NCBI RefSeq assembly: GCF_016775705.1
Contig: NZ_CP068760.1
Coordinates: 1,550,001-1,614,000 of the forward strand
DNA length: 64,000 nt
Source: Chryseobacterium cucumeris
GTDB lineage: Bacteria; Bacteroidota; Bacteroidia; Flavobacteriales; Weeksellaceae
Direction of reading: 5' to 3'
In this document: positions 52,731 through 60,468 of the stretch, piece after piece
Numbering within the stretch: the first letter of the stretch is position 1
Layout: each line of letters opens with the position of its first letter
Position numbers and translations under genes: made by a program
Notes under the pieces: generated by a model
What the model was told of the DNA's origin: nothing
What the model saw: the letters and a program-made list of their open reading frames with translations, nothing else
Databases searched by the model: none

Positions 52731-53156
52731 TTATAAAATATTTAATAAGTAATAATCAAGTGAATATCTTCCTGCTCCCAAGGCAAGAATCAGTAACAGG
52801 GACAGCGTATACATGAAAGGAACGTCCCGTACTTCCGGTGAATCTTTTCTGTGAACCACAAAATATCCGATAGCCGTTACCCCGATTGTCGGTAAAACGG
52901 CAAGCCTGGTTCCCAATCCTGAAATAATCAGAAACGGAACCACCAGATCAGCAAATGAAGCCACTATGGCATTGAGTTGATCAGGCAATCCCAGAGGGTT
53001 TGGAATCACTTCCCTTTGTCCGTTTTCCAGCCTGAATTTCTTTAAGCCATGGACTCTGAACAGCTGAACGGCAAGGAGTACCCGGAAAACCAGGAATGAA
53101 GCATCATTGAATGGTGAACCTAAATCTGATGAAAGGATCTGTTTTAAAATTTCCAT
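52731..53156 (-). CDS. DoxX family membrane protein (second copy)
   Basis: A 141-aa membrane protein with about four helices; FLVFRVLLAVQLFRVHGLKK and SFADLVVPFLIISGLGTRLA then VLPTIGVTAIGYFVVHRKDS match the family. It could be a redox-linked membrane protein in thiol or quinone stress. It is separated from dps by 1 bp and from the amidohydrolase by 12 bp in the minus-strand operon. Another DoxX occurs at 19274. Confidence 0.85.
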   Translation of the reverse strand: MEILKQILSSDLGSPFNDASFLVFRVLLAVQLFRVHGLKKFRLENGQREVIPNPLGLPDQLNAIVASFADLVVPFLIISGLGTRLAVLPTIGVTAIGYFVVHRKDSPEVRDVPFMYTLSLLLILALGAGRYSLDYYLLNIL

Positions 53157-53168
53157 GTGTATTGATAG

Positions 53169-55058
53169 TTAAAAAGCAAAGCACGAACAGCCTAAAGCTC
53201 CCCAGAATGTATGGTAATTATTAACGGGCACATTGCTCATTCTTGCCTGGTTATGGTTATGATGATGGATATCGCAGCTTCCTCCACAGCTATGAATTTG
53301 TGAGGTCAGCGGTGCTTTTAAATCCTGTTTCGCATTTTTCTCAATTTCTTTCTGAAAATGTCCGCCTGCAGGGTAATATCCGTTATAAAGATTGGTGGGA
53401 GACCAATCCGGAAGCACAGGAATAGATGGTGGTGCATAGGATGAGAATGTTCCTTTGGCATATACTATTTTCCCGTCTACAATGGTCATTTCTGCTTCAA
53501 TATTTTTAATCTCTTCATCATCAATCGTGAAATAATCCTGATCAAGAACTGCCAGATCGGCAAACATTCCTACTCTGATATCACCTTTTTTCTGCTGTTC
53601 CTGAGAGAACCATGCGCTGCCTTTTGTGTACAGTTCTAATGCGGTTGCTCTGTCCAGCTTTGTTTCGTGGTACAATTGAAGTCCGCCAACAGTTTTTCCT
53701 GCGGTCAGCCAGTACATGGAAACCCACGGATTGTAGCTGCTTACTCTTGTGGCATCCGAACCTCCACCTACAGGAACTCCCATTTCCAGCATTTTTTTCA
53801 CGGGCGGCGTACTTTCTGCCGCTGCGAAACCATAACGGTCTGCAAAATATTCTCCCTGGTAAGCCATTCTGCTCTGGATAGCAATTCCGCCGCCAAGCAT
53901 TTTCACCCTTTCAATATTTTTTTCATCAATGGTTTCCGCATGATCAAAAATCCATGGCAGGCCGTTGAAGGGAATATCCCGGTTTACTTTTTCAAAAACA
54001 TTTAAAAAGCGGGTGATGCTTTCATTATAAGTTGCGTGAAGTCTGAATGGCCAGCGGTTTTCTACCAGTAAACGGACTACTTTTTCAAGATCTGCTTCCA
54101 TGTTTTCAGGCAGATCCGGTCTTGGCTGAAGAAAATCTTCAAAATCGGCTGCCGAAAATACCAGCATCTCTCCTGCCCCGTTGTGGCGGTACATGTCATC
54201 GCCCTGGTATAATTTTACAGTATCGATCCAATCGCTGAAATCTTCAAATTCATGCTTAGGTTTCTGGGTAAAAAGATTATAGGCAATTCTTACGGTAAGC
54301 TGTTTTTTTTCATTCAGTTCGTTCACCACCTGATAGTCGTCCGGGAAATTCTGGAATCCTCCTCCGGCATCAATGACGCTGGTAATTCCGAAGCGGTTCA
54401 GTTCTGTCATAAAATGCCTTGTCGAATTCAGCTGGTGTTCGTAAGAAAGTTTCGGGCCTTTTGCCAGTGTTGAGTATAAGATCATGGCGTTGGGTGTCGC
54501 AATAATCAGCCCTGTGGGTTCACCATTAGCATCTCTTTCAATATGTCCGCCTGCCGGAGCCGGGGTATCTTTGGTAAATCCTACCGCTTTCAATGCTGCC
54601 CTGTTCATTAAAGCCCTGTCGTATAAATGCAGGATAAAAACAGGTGTTTCCGGAGCAATGGCATTAATTTCCTCCAAAGTAGGCATCCTTCTTTCTGCAA
54701 ACTGGAATTCGGACCATCCTCCCACTACACGTACCCATTGCGGTGAAGGCGTACGGTCTACCTGGTCTTTTAACATTCTGAGCGCATCAGCCAGTGAGGG
54801 AACACCATCCCATCTTAATTCCAGGTTGTAATTCAATCCGCCACGAATCAAATGGATGTGAGAATCATTGATTCCCGGCACCACTCTTTTCTTTTTAAGA
54901 TCAATCAGTTCCGTGGCTTCATCTGCGAACTGGTCTGCCAGTCCGTCATTTCCGACCGCGATAATTTTCCCGTCTTTAATGGCCACTGCAGAAACTTCCG
55001 GAGTTTCTTTATTGAAAGTGTGTATTTTTCCGTTGTATACGATAAGATCTGCTTTCAT
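53169..55058 (-). CDS. YtcJ-like metal-dependent amidohydrolase with Cys/His tail
   Basis: A 629-aa amidohydrolase of the YtcJ/exoenzyme-regulatory type. The first metal motif is VVPGINDSHIHLIRGG (about 60-75), a HATYNES segment and HAETIDEKNIERVK provide further ligands, and GGSDATRVSSYNPW gives the late Asp. No signal peptide is seen. The C-terminus extends past the usual end with a segment rich in Cys and His (SCGGSCDIHHHNHNQ) and ends in CSCFAF; this tail is unusual and could bind metal. Substrate unknown; family members cleave amides of many kinds. It is 6 bp after the M17-like gene. Confidence 0.9.
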   Translation of the reverse strand: MKADLIVYNGKIHTFNKETPEVSAVAIKDGKIIAVGNDGLADQFADEATELIDLKKKRVVPGINDSHIHLIRGGLNYNLELRWDGVPSLADALRMLKDQVDRTPSPQWVRVVGGWSEFQFAERRMPTLEEINAIAPETPVFILHLYDRALMNRAALKAVGFTKDTPAPAGGHIERDANGEPTGLIIATPNAMILYSTLAKGPKLSYEHQLNSTRHFMTELNRFGITSVIDAGGGFQNFPDDYQVVNELNEKKQLTVRIAYNLFTQKPKHEFEDFSDWIDTVKLYQGDDMYRHNGAGEMLVFSAADFEDFLQPRPDLPENMEADLEKVVRLLVENRWPFRLHATYNESITRFLNVFEKVNRDIPFNGLPWIFDHAETIDEKNIERVKMLGGGIAIQSRMAYQGEYFADRYGFAAAESTPPVKKMLEMGVPVGGGSDATRVSSYNPWVSMYWLTAGKTVGGLQLYHETKLDRATALELYTKGSAWFSQEQQKKGDIRVGMFADLAVLDQDYFTIDDEEIKNIEAEMTIVDGKIVYAKGTFSSYAPPSIPVLPDWSPTNLYNGYYPAGGHFQKEIEKNAKQDLKAPLTSQIHSCGGSCDIHHHNHNQARMSNVPVNNYHTFWGALGCSCFAF

Positions 55059-55064
55059 TTGTAA

Positions 55065-55808
55065 TTATTTGGTGTTCAACTTCGAAATAGCTTCCTGAAT
55101 TCCTCCTCCGGCAATGGTGAAAAATGATGGTCCGGCCAACAGAATCAGTTTTTTCAGTTTCAATTTATCGGATAGGTGCTGAGTGTTTAAATAAGACTGT
55201 GTACGATAGGCATCAAAAGCACCCAAAACCACATTTTCTGCTACTAAAGCGGTTGGAGAATCAATTCCTGCATCTTTGATATCGCTGGCAAATGATACGG
55301 TATGTACCTGTAGTTTCAAAGCTTCTCTCATCGCAACACTTCCTACTTCTTTCATCAATTCAGCATCGAAAGAGTTTCTGTTTCCCAGGCCGATCAACAG
55401 CAGTTTTCCGGAGGCAAGGCTTCCTTTCGGAGGATTAATTAATAAGGTTTCCAAAGCGTGTCCTTTGAACTGTCCTTTTTTACGGACTTCTGTAATAATT
55501 CCTTTTAATGCTTCATCCAGATGAACCATTCCGTTCAGTTCTTTGGGAAGCGCCGGCGGATTGAAAATATCTCCTTCCGTATACTCGAAAACACAGGCGA
55601 TCTGTAAATCTGCTTTGGCGGCAGAAGGCCCCTGAACCAGTCCTACAACAGAAATACCGTCAACGGTTCCCCATGTTTTTGAGGTTCCAATAGCTGTTTT
55701 TTCTGCGGCAGCCTGTGCTGAAACGAAGTGGGTTCCCGCAGTTGCCAACATCAATGCTATAAAGAATGCTTTTGACCAATTGATGTATTTTGAAATTGAA
55801 TTTTGCAT
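55065..55808 (-). CDS. Exported protein with only an M17-type N-terminal domain
   Basis: A 247-aa protein with a signal peptide (about 1-31, ending FVSAQ). The mature part resembles the N-terminal, macro-like domain of leucyl aminopeptidases (M17): ISVVGLVQGPSAAKADLQIA, then KGSLASGKLLLIGLGNRNSF with REALKLQVHTVSFAS. The catalytic metal domain of M17 is missing, so peptidase activity is not expected. Binding of a nucleotide-like or peptide ligand is possible. It is in the minus-strand operon between the alginate-export-type barrel (20-bp gap) and the amidohydrolase (6-bp gap). Confidence 0.75.
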   Translation of the reverse strand: MQNSISKYINWSKAFFIALMLATAGTHFVSAQAAAEKTAIGTSKTWGTVDGISVVGLVQGPSAAKADLQIACVFEYTEGDIFNPPALPKELNGMVHLDEALKGIITEVRKKGQFKGHALETLLINPPKGSLASGKLLLIGLGNRNSFDAELMKEVGSVAMREALKLQVHTVSFASDIKDAGIDSPTALVAENVVLGAFDAYRTQSYLNTQHLSDKLKLKKLILLAGPSFFTIAGGGIQEAISKLNTK

Positions 55809-55828
55809 AATAAATGATTTAGTAATGA

Positions 55829-57217
55829 TTAAAATTTGAATCCCAGCCTGATATTCCAGAAAACACCGCTTTTTGCATCCTGAATGATATCTTCAATAAA
55901 AGGTCCTTTGTGGAAATACTGAAGTCCGCTCACCAAAGAGAAATGTTTGTTGAAATTATAGGTAAAGCTGGTTAAATAAGCCGTTCCGATATACCTTTTA
56001 TCTGAACTGCTTCCGGGACGGTTCAATGCTCCGCTTGGCCGGTAAACTCCGTCGTTCAGGGAATATCGCCAGTTGAAGACAACATCCATCTGCATTTTGA
56101 GTTTGGAAGTCAGATCAAGGGTCATATACGGATGAATATCAATTAAATTGACAGGTCCCACCTGCGGGCTGAAGCCGAAATACCCTCCTTTCGGATATAA
56201 AGGATTAAAGGTATTGAGCCTTCCGTCATTTTTTGAATGATCTCCTGATATATAATCGTTTCTCAGATTGATGCTTGGCTTGAATGTGAAGTTTTCAAAG
56301 AGATATCCTACATCCACAGAGCCCGTCCAGGCACTGATCTTTTCGTTTCCAAAACGTCCGAACTGATAGGCTGCTTCCAGGTTATAGATAAATCCGCCGC
56401 CATATTTCCAGAGCCTTCCGCCAATTGTGTGACGCTTTTCCCTGGCTGTTCCGGCTTCAAAAACAGATTCATCTCTACGGATTCCGAGGTAATATAGATC
56501 CAGATTTCCGGCTTCAGGAATAATAATTTTGGAATAAAGTCCCCAAAGGTTAAGCTGCTTTGAAATGGTATTATCAAAAACGCCGGTCTTGACAGAGTCT
56601 GCCATCATCGCAAAAGCATCTACGGAAACATTTTTATAGGAATACATGATTTTAGCTCCTGTAAAAGACAACCTTGCATTCGGTCCTTCCCTTACAGAAA
56701 TTAATCTGCCGGAACCGTAGTCCAGCTCCTGTCTTCCCAGTCTCACTATCAGCTTCTGATCATCCTTATTCACCAAACCTACATCCAGAAAGAGATTCTG
56801 AATACTCAGCTGATCTTCATCAATGCCTCTTGAACCGTTTTTTCTTCCGTTTTGCAAAGCACTTCTGATCTGTGAAAATATTCTGAAGTTTTTCCCGAAA
56901 TGCCAGTCTGCATAAAGGTCATAGCGCTGCAGGAAAAAGTCGTTGTGTCCTATGTTAAGCCGTCCCCAATCTTCGTTGTTGAAATCCACATATTCATACC
57001 TTGCCTCGCCACCCAATGAGAGATAGATATCTTTCTTTTCATTGAGAGGGAGATATTTAATTTTGTCATAAAAGCTTTTGGTGGAATCTTTCAGATATTC
57101 ATAATTTTCGTCATACCTCAGAAGTTTAAAGCTCTGGGAGGATAAAGTTTCAGAACATAAAAGAACTGTTATGAAAAAAGCTTTTAAAAACAGTATTGAA
57201 GGTGCAGATTTCAACAT
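55829..57217 (-). CDS. Alginate-export-type outer-membrane barrel
   Basis: A 462-aa outer-membrane protein with a signal peptide (about 1-27). Strand patterns such as RNDFFLQRYDLYADWHFGKN-like segments, then VRLGRQELDYGSGRLISVRE and NARLSFTGAKIMYSYKNVSV, match the Alginate_exp family; it ends WNIRLGFKF. Such barrels transport small anionic or aromatic molecules; alginate is only the type case. It may export or import the substrate of the hydrolases in this operon. Gaps to neighbours are about 20 bp on both sides. Confidence 0.85.
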   Translation of the reverse strand: MLKSAPSILFLKAFFITVLLCSETLSSQSFKLLRYDENYEYLKDSTKSFYDKIKYLPLNEKKDIYLSLGGEARYEYVDFNNEDWGRLNIGHNDFFLQRYDLYADWHFGKNFRIFSQIRSALQNGRKNGSRGIDEDQLSIQNLFLDVGLVNKDDQKLIVRLGRQELDYGSGRLISVREGPNARLSFTGAKIMYSYKNVSVDAFAMMADSVKTGVFDNTISKQLNLWGLYSKIIIPEAGNLDLYYLGIRRDESVFEAGTAREKRHTIGGRLWKYGGGFIYNLEAAYQFGRFGNEKISAWTGSVDVGYLFENFTFKPSINLRNDYISGDHSKNDGRLNTFNPLYPKGGYFGFSPQVGPVNLIDIHPYMTLDLTSKLKMQMDVVFNWRYSLNDGVYRPSGALNRPGSSSDKRYIGTAYLTSFTYNFNKHFSLVSGLQYFHKGPFIEDIIQDAKSGVFWNIRLGFKF

Positions 57218-57236
57218 TGAAAATGGTATATAGATT

Positions 57237-57869
57237 TTAATGATTCAGCATATGGTGGGCATAATGGATCCCTAATCCGTAAGAAGCCCCATATTTTTTC
57301 ATCAGATCAGTTACAGGGCCATAGGTTTCCTGACGTGCCCAATCTCTCTGAAGCTCCAGAATATACTGAATGGAAGTCATAGGCTTTACTCCGGAATGGA
57401 TCATTCTCTGTACTGCTCTTTCGTGAGCCTCATCACTCACATCACCACAGGCATCGGTAATGACATATACATCATAGCCTTCCTCAAGTGCAGACAAAGC
57501 CGGTCCTACGATACATACACCTGTCCAAAGCCCTGCGAAAACCAGTTTTTGCTTCTGTGTTCCCACAATTGCCTTATAAGCGGCTTCATCTTCCCATGTA
57601 TTCATAGTAGTTCTGTCAATATATCCTGAAGTTGCCATAGGAAATGCTTCCTCAATTTCAGGGAAAACGGGACCTGAAAAACTTTGTTCAGCAACTGTGG
57701 TAACGATAGTCGGAACATTGAATATTTTAGAAGCTCCACACAGTACTGCAACGTTATTGCGCAGCTCATTCATTGAGATACTTTTGGTGGCAAATGCCAT
57801 TTGTCCTTCAAAATCAATCAGTACCAGTGCATGATTTTCAGGAGAAAGTAGTTTTGATGATGGTTTCAT
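57237..57869 (-). CDS. Isochorismatase-like cysteine hydrolase (YcaC type)
   Basis: A 210-aa hydrolase of the isochorismatase superfamily. The Asp-Lys-Cys triad candidates are D in LVLIDFEGQMAF (about 19), a Lys in the middle and the Cys in GLWTGVCIVGPAL (about 118). Length and pattern match YcaC-like proteins, whose substrate is unknown. It is cytoplasmic, without signal peptide. It lies 19 bp before the barrel gene and 32 bp after the 103-aa gene in the operon. Confidence 0.88.
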   Translation of the reverse strand: MKPSSKLLSPENHALVLIDFEGQMAFATKSISMNELRNNVAVLCGASKIFNVPTIVTTVAEQSFSGPVFPEIEEAFPMATSGYIDRTTMNTWEDEAAYKAIVGTQKQKLVFAGLWTGVCIVGPALSALEEGYDVYVITDACGDVSDEAHERAVQRMIHSGVKPMTSIQYILELQRDWARQETYGPVTDLMKKYGASYGLGIHYAHHMLNH

Positions 57870-57901
57870 AAAGTTTATTTTATTAAATAATTTGGATTAA
57901 G

Positions 57902-58213
57902 TTAATGGGATGATAGTTTTCTGATGAGTTCTGTACTTACAGTATCCGCATAGATTCCGTAAGCGCTCGTCAGGATGCCTTTTACAGAATACTTGTCGGA
58001 AGCGATGCCGTAGACTACTTCTTCATCTCCCTGATCGGTATCTCCTTCAAAGCGGAATGTATATCGTATTTTAAAGTCTTCCGGAGAGACATCAAGAAAA
58101 TTATTGAGCCTGATGCAATCATTTTTAAGGTTAAAATCTTCTGTATATCCGTTTTGATTAAGCCACTGAACGGCCTCAGTCAACGTATCAAAAGCTGGCT
58201 GTATCGTATTCAT
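57902..58213 (-). CDS. Small conserved protein
   Basis: A 103-aa cytoplasmic protein: FDTLTEAVQWLNQNGYTEDF, then NLKNDCIRLN and FKIRYTFRFEGDTDQGDEE, ending YGIASDKYSVKGILTSAYGI. It belongs to a small flavobacterial family sometimes labelled phosphoribosylpyrophosphate synthetase in databases, which is unjustified for so short a protein. No catalytic residue can be named. It sits between the hydrolase (16-bp gap) and the isochorismatase-like gene in the minus-strand operon. Confidence 0.78.
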   Translation of the reverse strand: MNTIQPAFDTLTEAVQWLNQNGYTEDFNLKNDCIRLNNFLDVSPEDFKIRYTFRFEGDTDQGDEEVVYGIASDKYSVKGILTSAYGIYADTVSTELIRKLSSH

Positions 58214-58229
58214 TTGTAAAGAATGCTTA

Positions 58230-59051
58230 TTATTCTGTGATAAAAGCTAAAATATCTTTGTTGATGGTTGGATGCTCTGTAGTCGGCATACCGTGAGGGA
58301 AACCAGGATAGGTAATCAGTTTTCCGTTCTTCAGTAATTTGGCTGATTTTATCGCTGAATTTTCAATCGGTACAATCTGGTCATCCTCACCGTGAAGAAC
58401 CAATACCGGAATATCAACTGCTTTTAAATCTTCGGTTAAATCTGTTTCTGAAAAGGCTTTGATTCCATCATAATGAGCAACAATTCCTCCCATCAGTCCC
58501 TGTCTCCACCAGTTTCTCTGTACTCCGTCCTTTACGTTCGCACCTTCTCTGTTGTAGCCGTAGAAAGGAATAGTAAGGTCATAGTAAAACTGGTTTCTGT
58601 TGTTCATCGTCTGTTCCCTGATATTGTCGAAAACTTCCATAGGAACACCGTCAGCATTGTTTTCACTTTTCACCATTACCGGTGGAATGGCGCTGATCAG
58701 AACCGCTTTCTTAGCTCTTCCGTTTGCATACTTGTTAACATAACGGATTACTTCACCACCGCCTGTTGAATGCCCGATGTGTACGACATCTTTCAGGCCA
58801 AGGAATTCAACCAGTTCTGCAGCATCAGAAGCGTATTGCTCAATAGTGTGATTGTAGATATTCTGGCTGGAACGCCCGTGACCTCTTCTGTCGTGGGTAA
58901 CCACTCTGTAGCCTTTCTGCAGGAAGAAGATTACCTGTGCATCCCAATCGTCAGATGATAAAGGCCATCCGTGGTGAAACATTAATACAGGTCCTTCTCC
59001 CTGATCTTTGTAAAAAATTTCTGTTCCGTCTTTTAATGTTAATGTGCTCAT
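58230..59051 (-). CDS. Cofactor-free chloroperoxidase-like hydrolase (second copy)
   Basis: A 273-aa alpha/beta hydrolase, about 94 percent identical by eye to the protein at 44181, with the same triad (S95 in HIGHSTGGGE, Asp in HGEDDQIVP, His in FPHGMPTTEH). I use the ATG at 59051 (MSTLTLKD); an upstream ATG at 59111 would add an unrelated hydrophobic stretch. Long stretches also match at the DNA level including silent sites, so the duplication is recent or kept alike by gene conversion. It heads the minus-strand operon, whose upstream region holds a palindrome at 59160-59177. Confidence 0.92.
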   Translation of the reverse strand: MSTLTLKDGTEIFYKDQGEGPVLMFHHGWPLSSDDWDAQVIFFLQKGYRVVTHDRRGHGRSSQNIYNHTIEQYASDAAELVEFLGLKDVVHIGHSTGGGEVIRYVNKYANGRAKKAVLISAIPPVMVKSENNADGVPMEVFDNIREQTMNNRNQFYYDLTIPFYGYNREGANVKDGVQRNWWRQGLMGGIVAHYDGIKAFSETDLTEDLKAVDIPVLVLHGEDDQIVPIENSAIKSAKLLKNGKLITYPGFPHGMPTTEHPTINKDILAFITE

Positions 59052-59159
59052 TGTTGTAGTATTTTTTGAATTAAACTTATGAGCATAATGCCAAAAAATA
59101 ACCCAAAACAATAAAGAATTTGATTTTCAACACATTAATAAAAACAGACAGTAAATTAT

Positions 59160-59177
59160 ACTACGAAATACCGTAGT
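59160..59177 (-). promoter_or_regulatory. Palindrome upstream of the minus-strand stress operon
   Basis: ACTACG (59160-59165) and CGTAGT (59172-59177) are perfect inverted 6-mers with a 6-bp spacer, flanked by AT-rich partial symmetry, about 110 bp before the hydrolase start. It is a candidate binding site for a dimeric regulator. Confidence 0.4.
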
Positions 59178-59269
59178 TTTATGATTTACCCTTTACCTTT
59201 TATATAAAAAACATATAAAATTTAACAATAGAAACTGTCAAAATTGAAGCTTGCCACGATGAATAACAA

Positions 59270-59300
59270 AAAAAAATCAGACTCAGGTCTGATTTTTTTT
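59270..59300. terminator. Bidirectional terminator
   Basis: AATCAGAC and GTCTGATT form a perfect 8-bp stem with a TCAG loop, with A-runs and T-runs on both sides. On the minus strand it ends the small gene at 59353. Confidence 0.8.
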
Positions 59301-59352
59301 GTTAATAAGTAACATTAATATCTTAATCTGCTGAAAGTTGCTATGATAGCCG

Positions 59353-59559
59353 TTATTCCGTCTTTATTTGTGACAGATCAAGGCCCATTTTTGTAAATTC
59401 TTCCTGTCCTTTATCAGTAATATAATAGTTACGATCTGCAGGATTTTCCTTGGCAATCCAGCCTTTCTCAACAAATTGTTCTAAAAGAAGCTGTCCTAAT
59501 TTTCCGCCGATATGCTCATAGCATGTTTTGGCTGGCTTTCTGCCGGTTGATGTATTCAT
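59353..59559 (-). CDS. Small winged-helix-like protein
   Basis: A 68-aa protein: CYEHIGGKLGQLLLEQFVEK, then GWIAKENPADRNYYITDKGQ, ends with a helix EEFTKMGLDLSQIK. The last half resembles the wing and recognition region of ArsR/MarR-type DNA-binding folds, and databases often call such proteins ArsR-like, but the length allows only part of a helix-turn-helix domain. DNA binding is not established. It lies 32 bp after the HAD phosphatase gene on the same strand and ends at a strong terminator. Confidence 0.7.
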   Translation of the reverse strand: MNTSTGRKPAKTCYEHIGGKLGQLLLEQFVEKGWIAKENPADRNYYITDKGQEEFTKMGLDLSQIKTE

Positions 59560-59591
59560 ATTATTAGTTTAATTGGTGTTATTTGGATGCA

Positions 59592-60392
59592 TTAATTCAG
59601 ATGCAGATAATCTTTAATGGTTTTCAGAACCCCGAAGCTGTCGTTGGTGCATGCTTCAAAATTGGCTACCTGTTTTACATTGGGATGGGCATTTTGCATC
59701 GCGTAAGAATATTTGGCATTCTTCAGCATTTCTATATCGTTCATATAATCCCCGAAAGCCATCGTATTTTCAGGAGAAATGCCCAGCGATTTCTGAAGGA
59801 TTTTCAAAGCATTTCCTTTATTGATATCTTTATTCATAACATCCAGCCAATACGCTCCTGAAACCACTACTTCCAGACCGAATTCTTCAAATTTTTTCAG
59901 TGCCGGATACAGATGTTTTTCAGAACCTTCAGGATGATAAACTGCTATTTTAAAGGCGGTATCATCAATTTTTTCTGTCAGATCATCCTTCTTCATGTTT
60001 TCGGTGTAATATTTTGAGAAAAAATCCACAAACTGCTGATCTTCGGTTTCGTAATACGCCATCTTTTTGGCTGATAATACGGCTTTGGCACCGGGTATTT
60101 CACGGACCGCTTTAATAATCTCAACGATATATTTGTATTCCAGCGTATCAGCGAAAAGTTCCTGGTCTTTATAGATCACGTATCCTCCGTTTTCAGCAAT
60201 AAAACCGATCTCACTTTCTATTTCTCCGAAATAATGGGTAATGCCCGGCATCTGTCTTCCGCTTGCCGGGACAAATACAATGTTTCTCTTTTTCAGTTCT
60301 TTATAAACTTCTGAAAACTCAGGGCTCATTTCATGGCTGGAGTTAAGAAACGTCCCATCCATGTCCGTCACAATTAATTTAATCTGTTCCAT
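59592..60392 (-). CDS. HAD superfamily hydrolase, Cof type
   Basis: A 266-aa Cof-like HAD-IIB phosphatase, probably for sugar phosphates or flavin/PLP phosphates. Motif I is VTDMDGTFLNS (D10 nucleophile, D12), the Ser/Thr motif is PASGRQMPGI, a Lys in KGNALKILQ serves motif III and MAFGDYMNDIEMLK gives motif IV. The cap is the IIB type. It lies 76 bp after galT on the same strand and may be part of the same transcript. The substrate is not predictable. Confidence 0.9.
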   Translation of the reverse strand: MEQIKLIVTDMDGTFLNSSHEMSPEFSEVYKELKKRNIVFVPASGRQMPGITHYFGEIESEIGFIAENGGYVIYKDQELFADTLEYKYIVEIIKAVREIPGAKAVLSAKKMAYYETEDQQFVDFFSKYYTENMKKDDLTEKIDDTAFKIAVYHPEGSEKHLYPALKKFEEFGLEVVVSGAYWLDVMNKDINKGNALKILQKSLGISPENTMAFGDYMNDIEMLKNAKYSYAMQNAHPNVKQVANFEACTNDSFGVLKTIKDYLHLN

Positions 60393-60468
60393 AATTTTAT
60401 TGGGAAAAGCGAAATTCTGTACGTAGCAGAATCATAATTTGCTTATTCTTTTCAAAGATATTGATTTA

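Larger units (their letters stand above)
59052..59352. other. Upstream region of the minus-strand stress operon
   Basis: About 300 bp without a gene, with the palindrome ACTACG-N6-CGTAGT at 59160-59177 and a bidirectional terminator at 59270-59300 for the gene at 59353. A TTGGCATTATGCTC element near 59080-59095 looks like a -24 but lacks a -12 GC at the right distance. Confidence 0.5.

Noticed and set aside
59080..59095. TTGGCATTATGCTC as a sigma-54 promoter
   Set aside because: The GC of the -12 element is three bases too close to the -24 GG.
59052..59111. N-terminal extension of the second chloroperoxidase-like hydrolase
   Set aside because: The twin gene at 44181 starts at MSTLTLKD and the extension is not shared.
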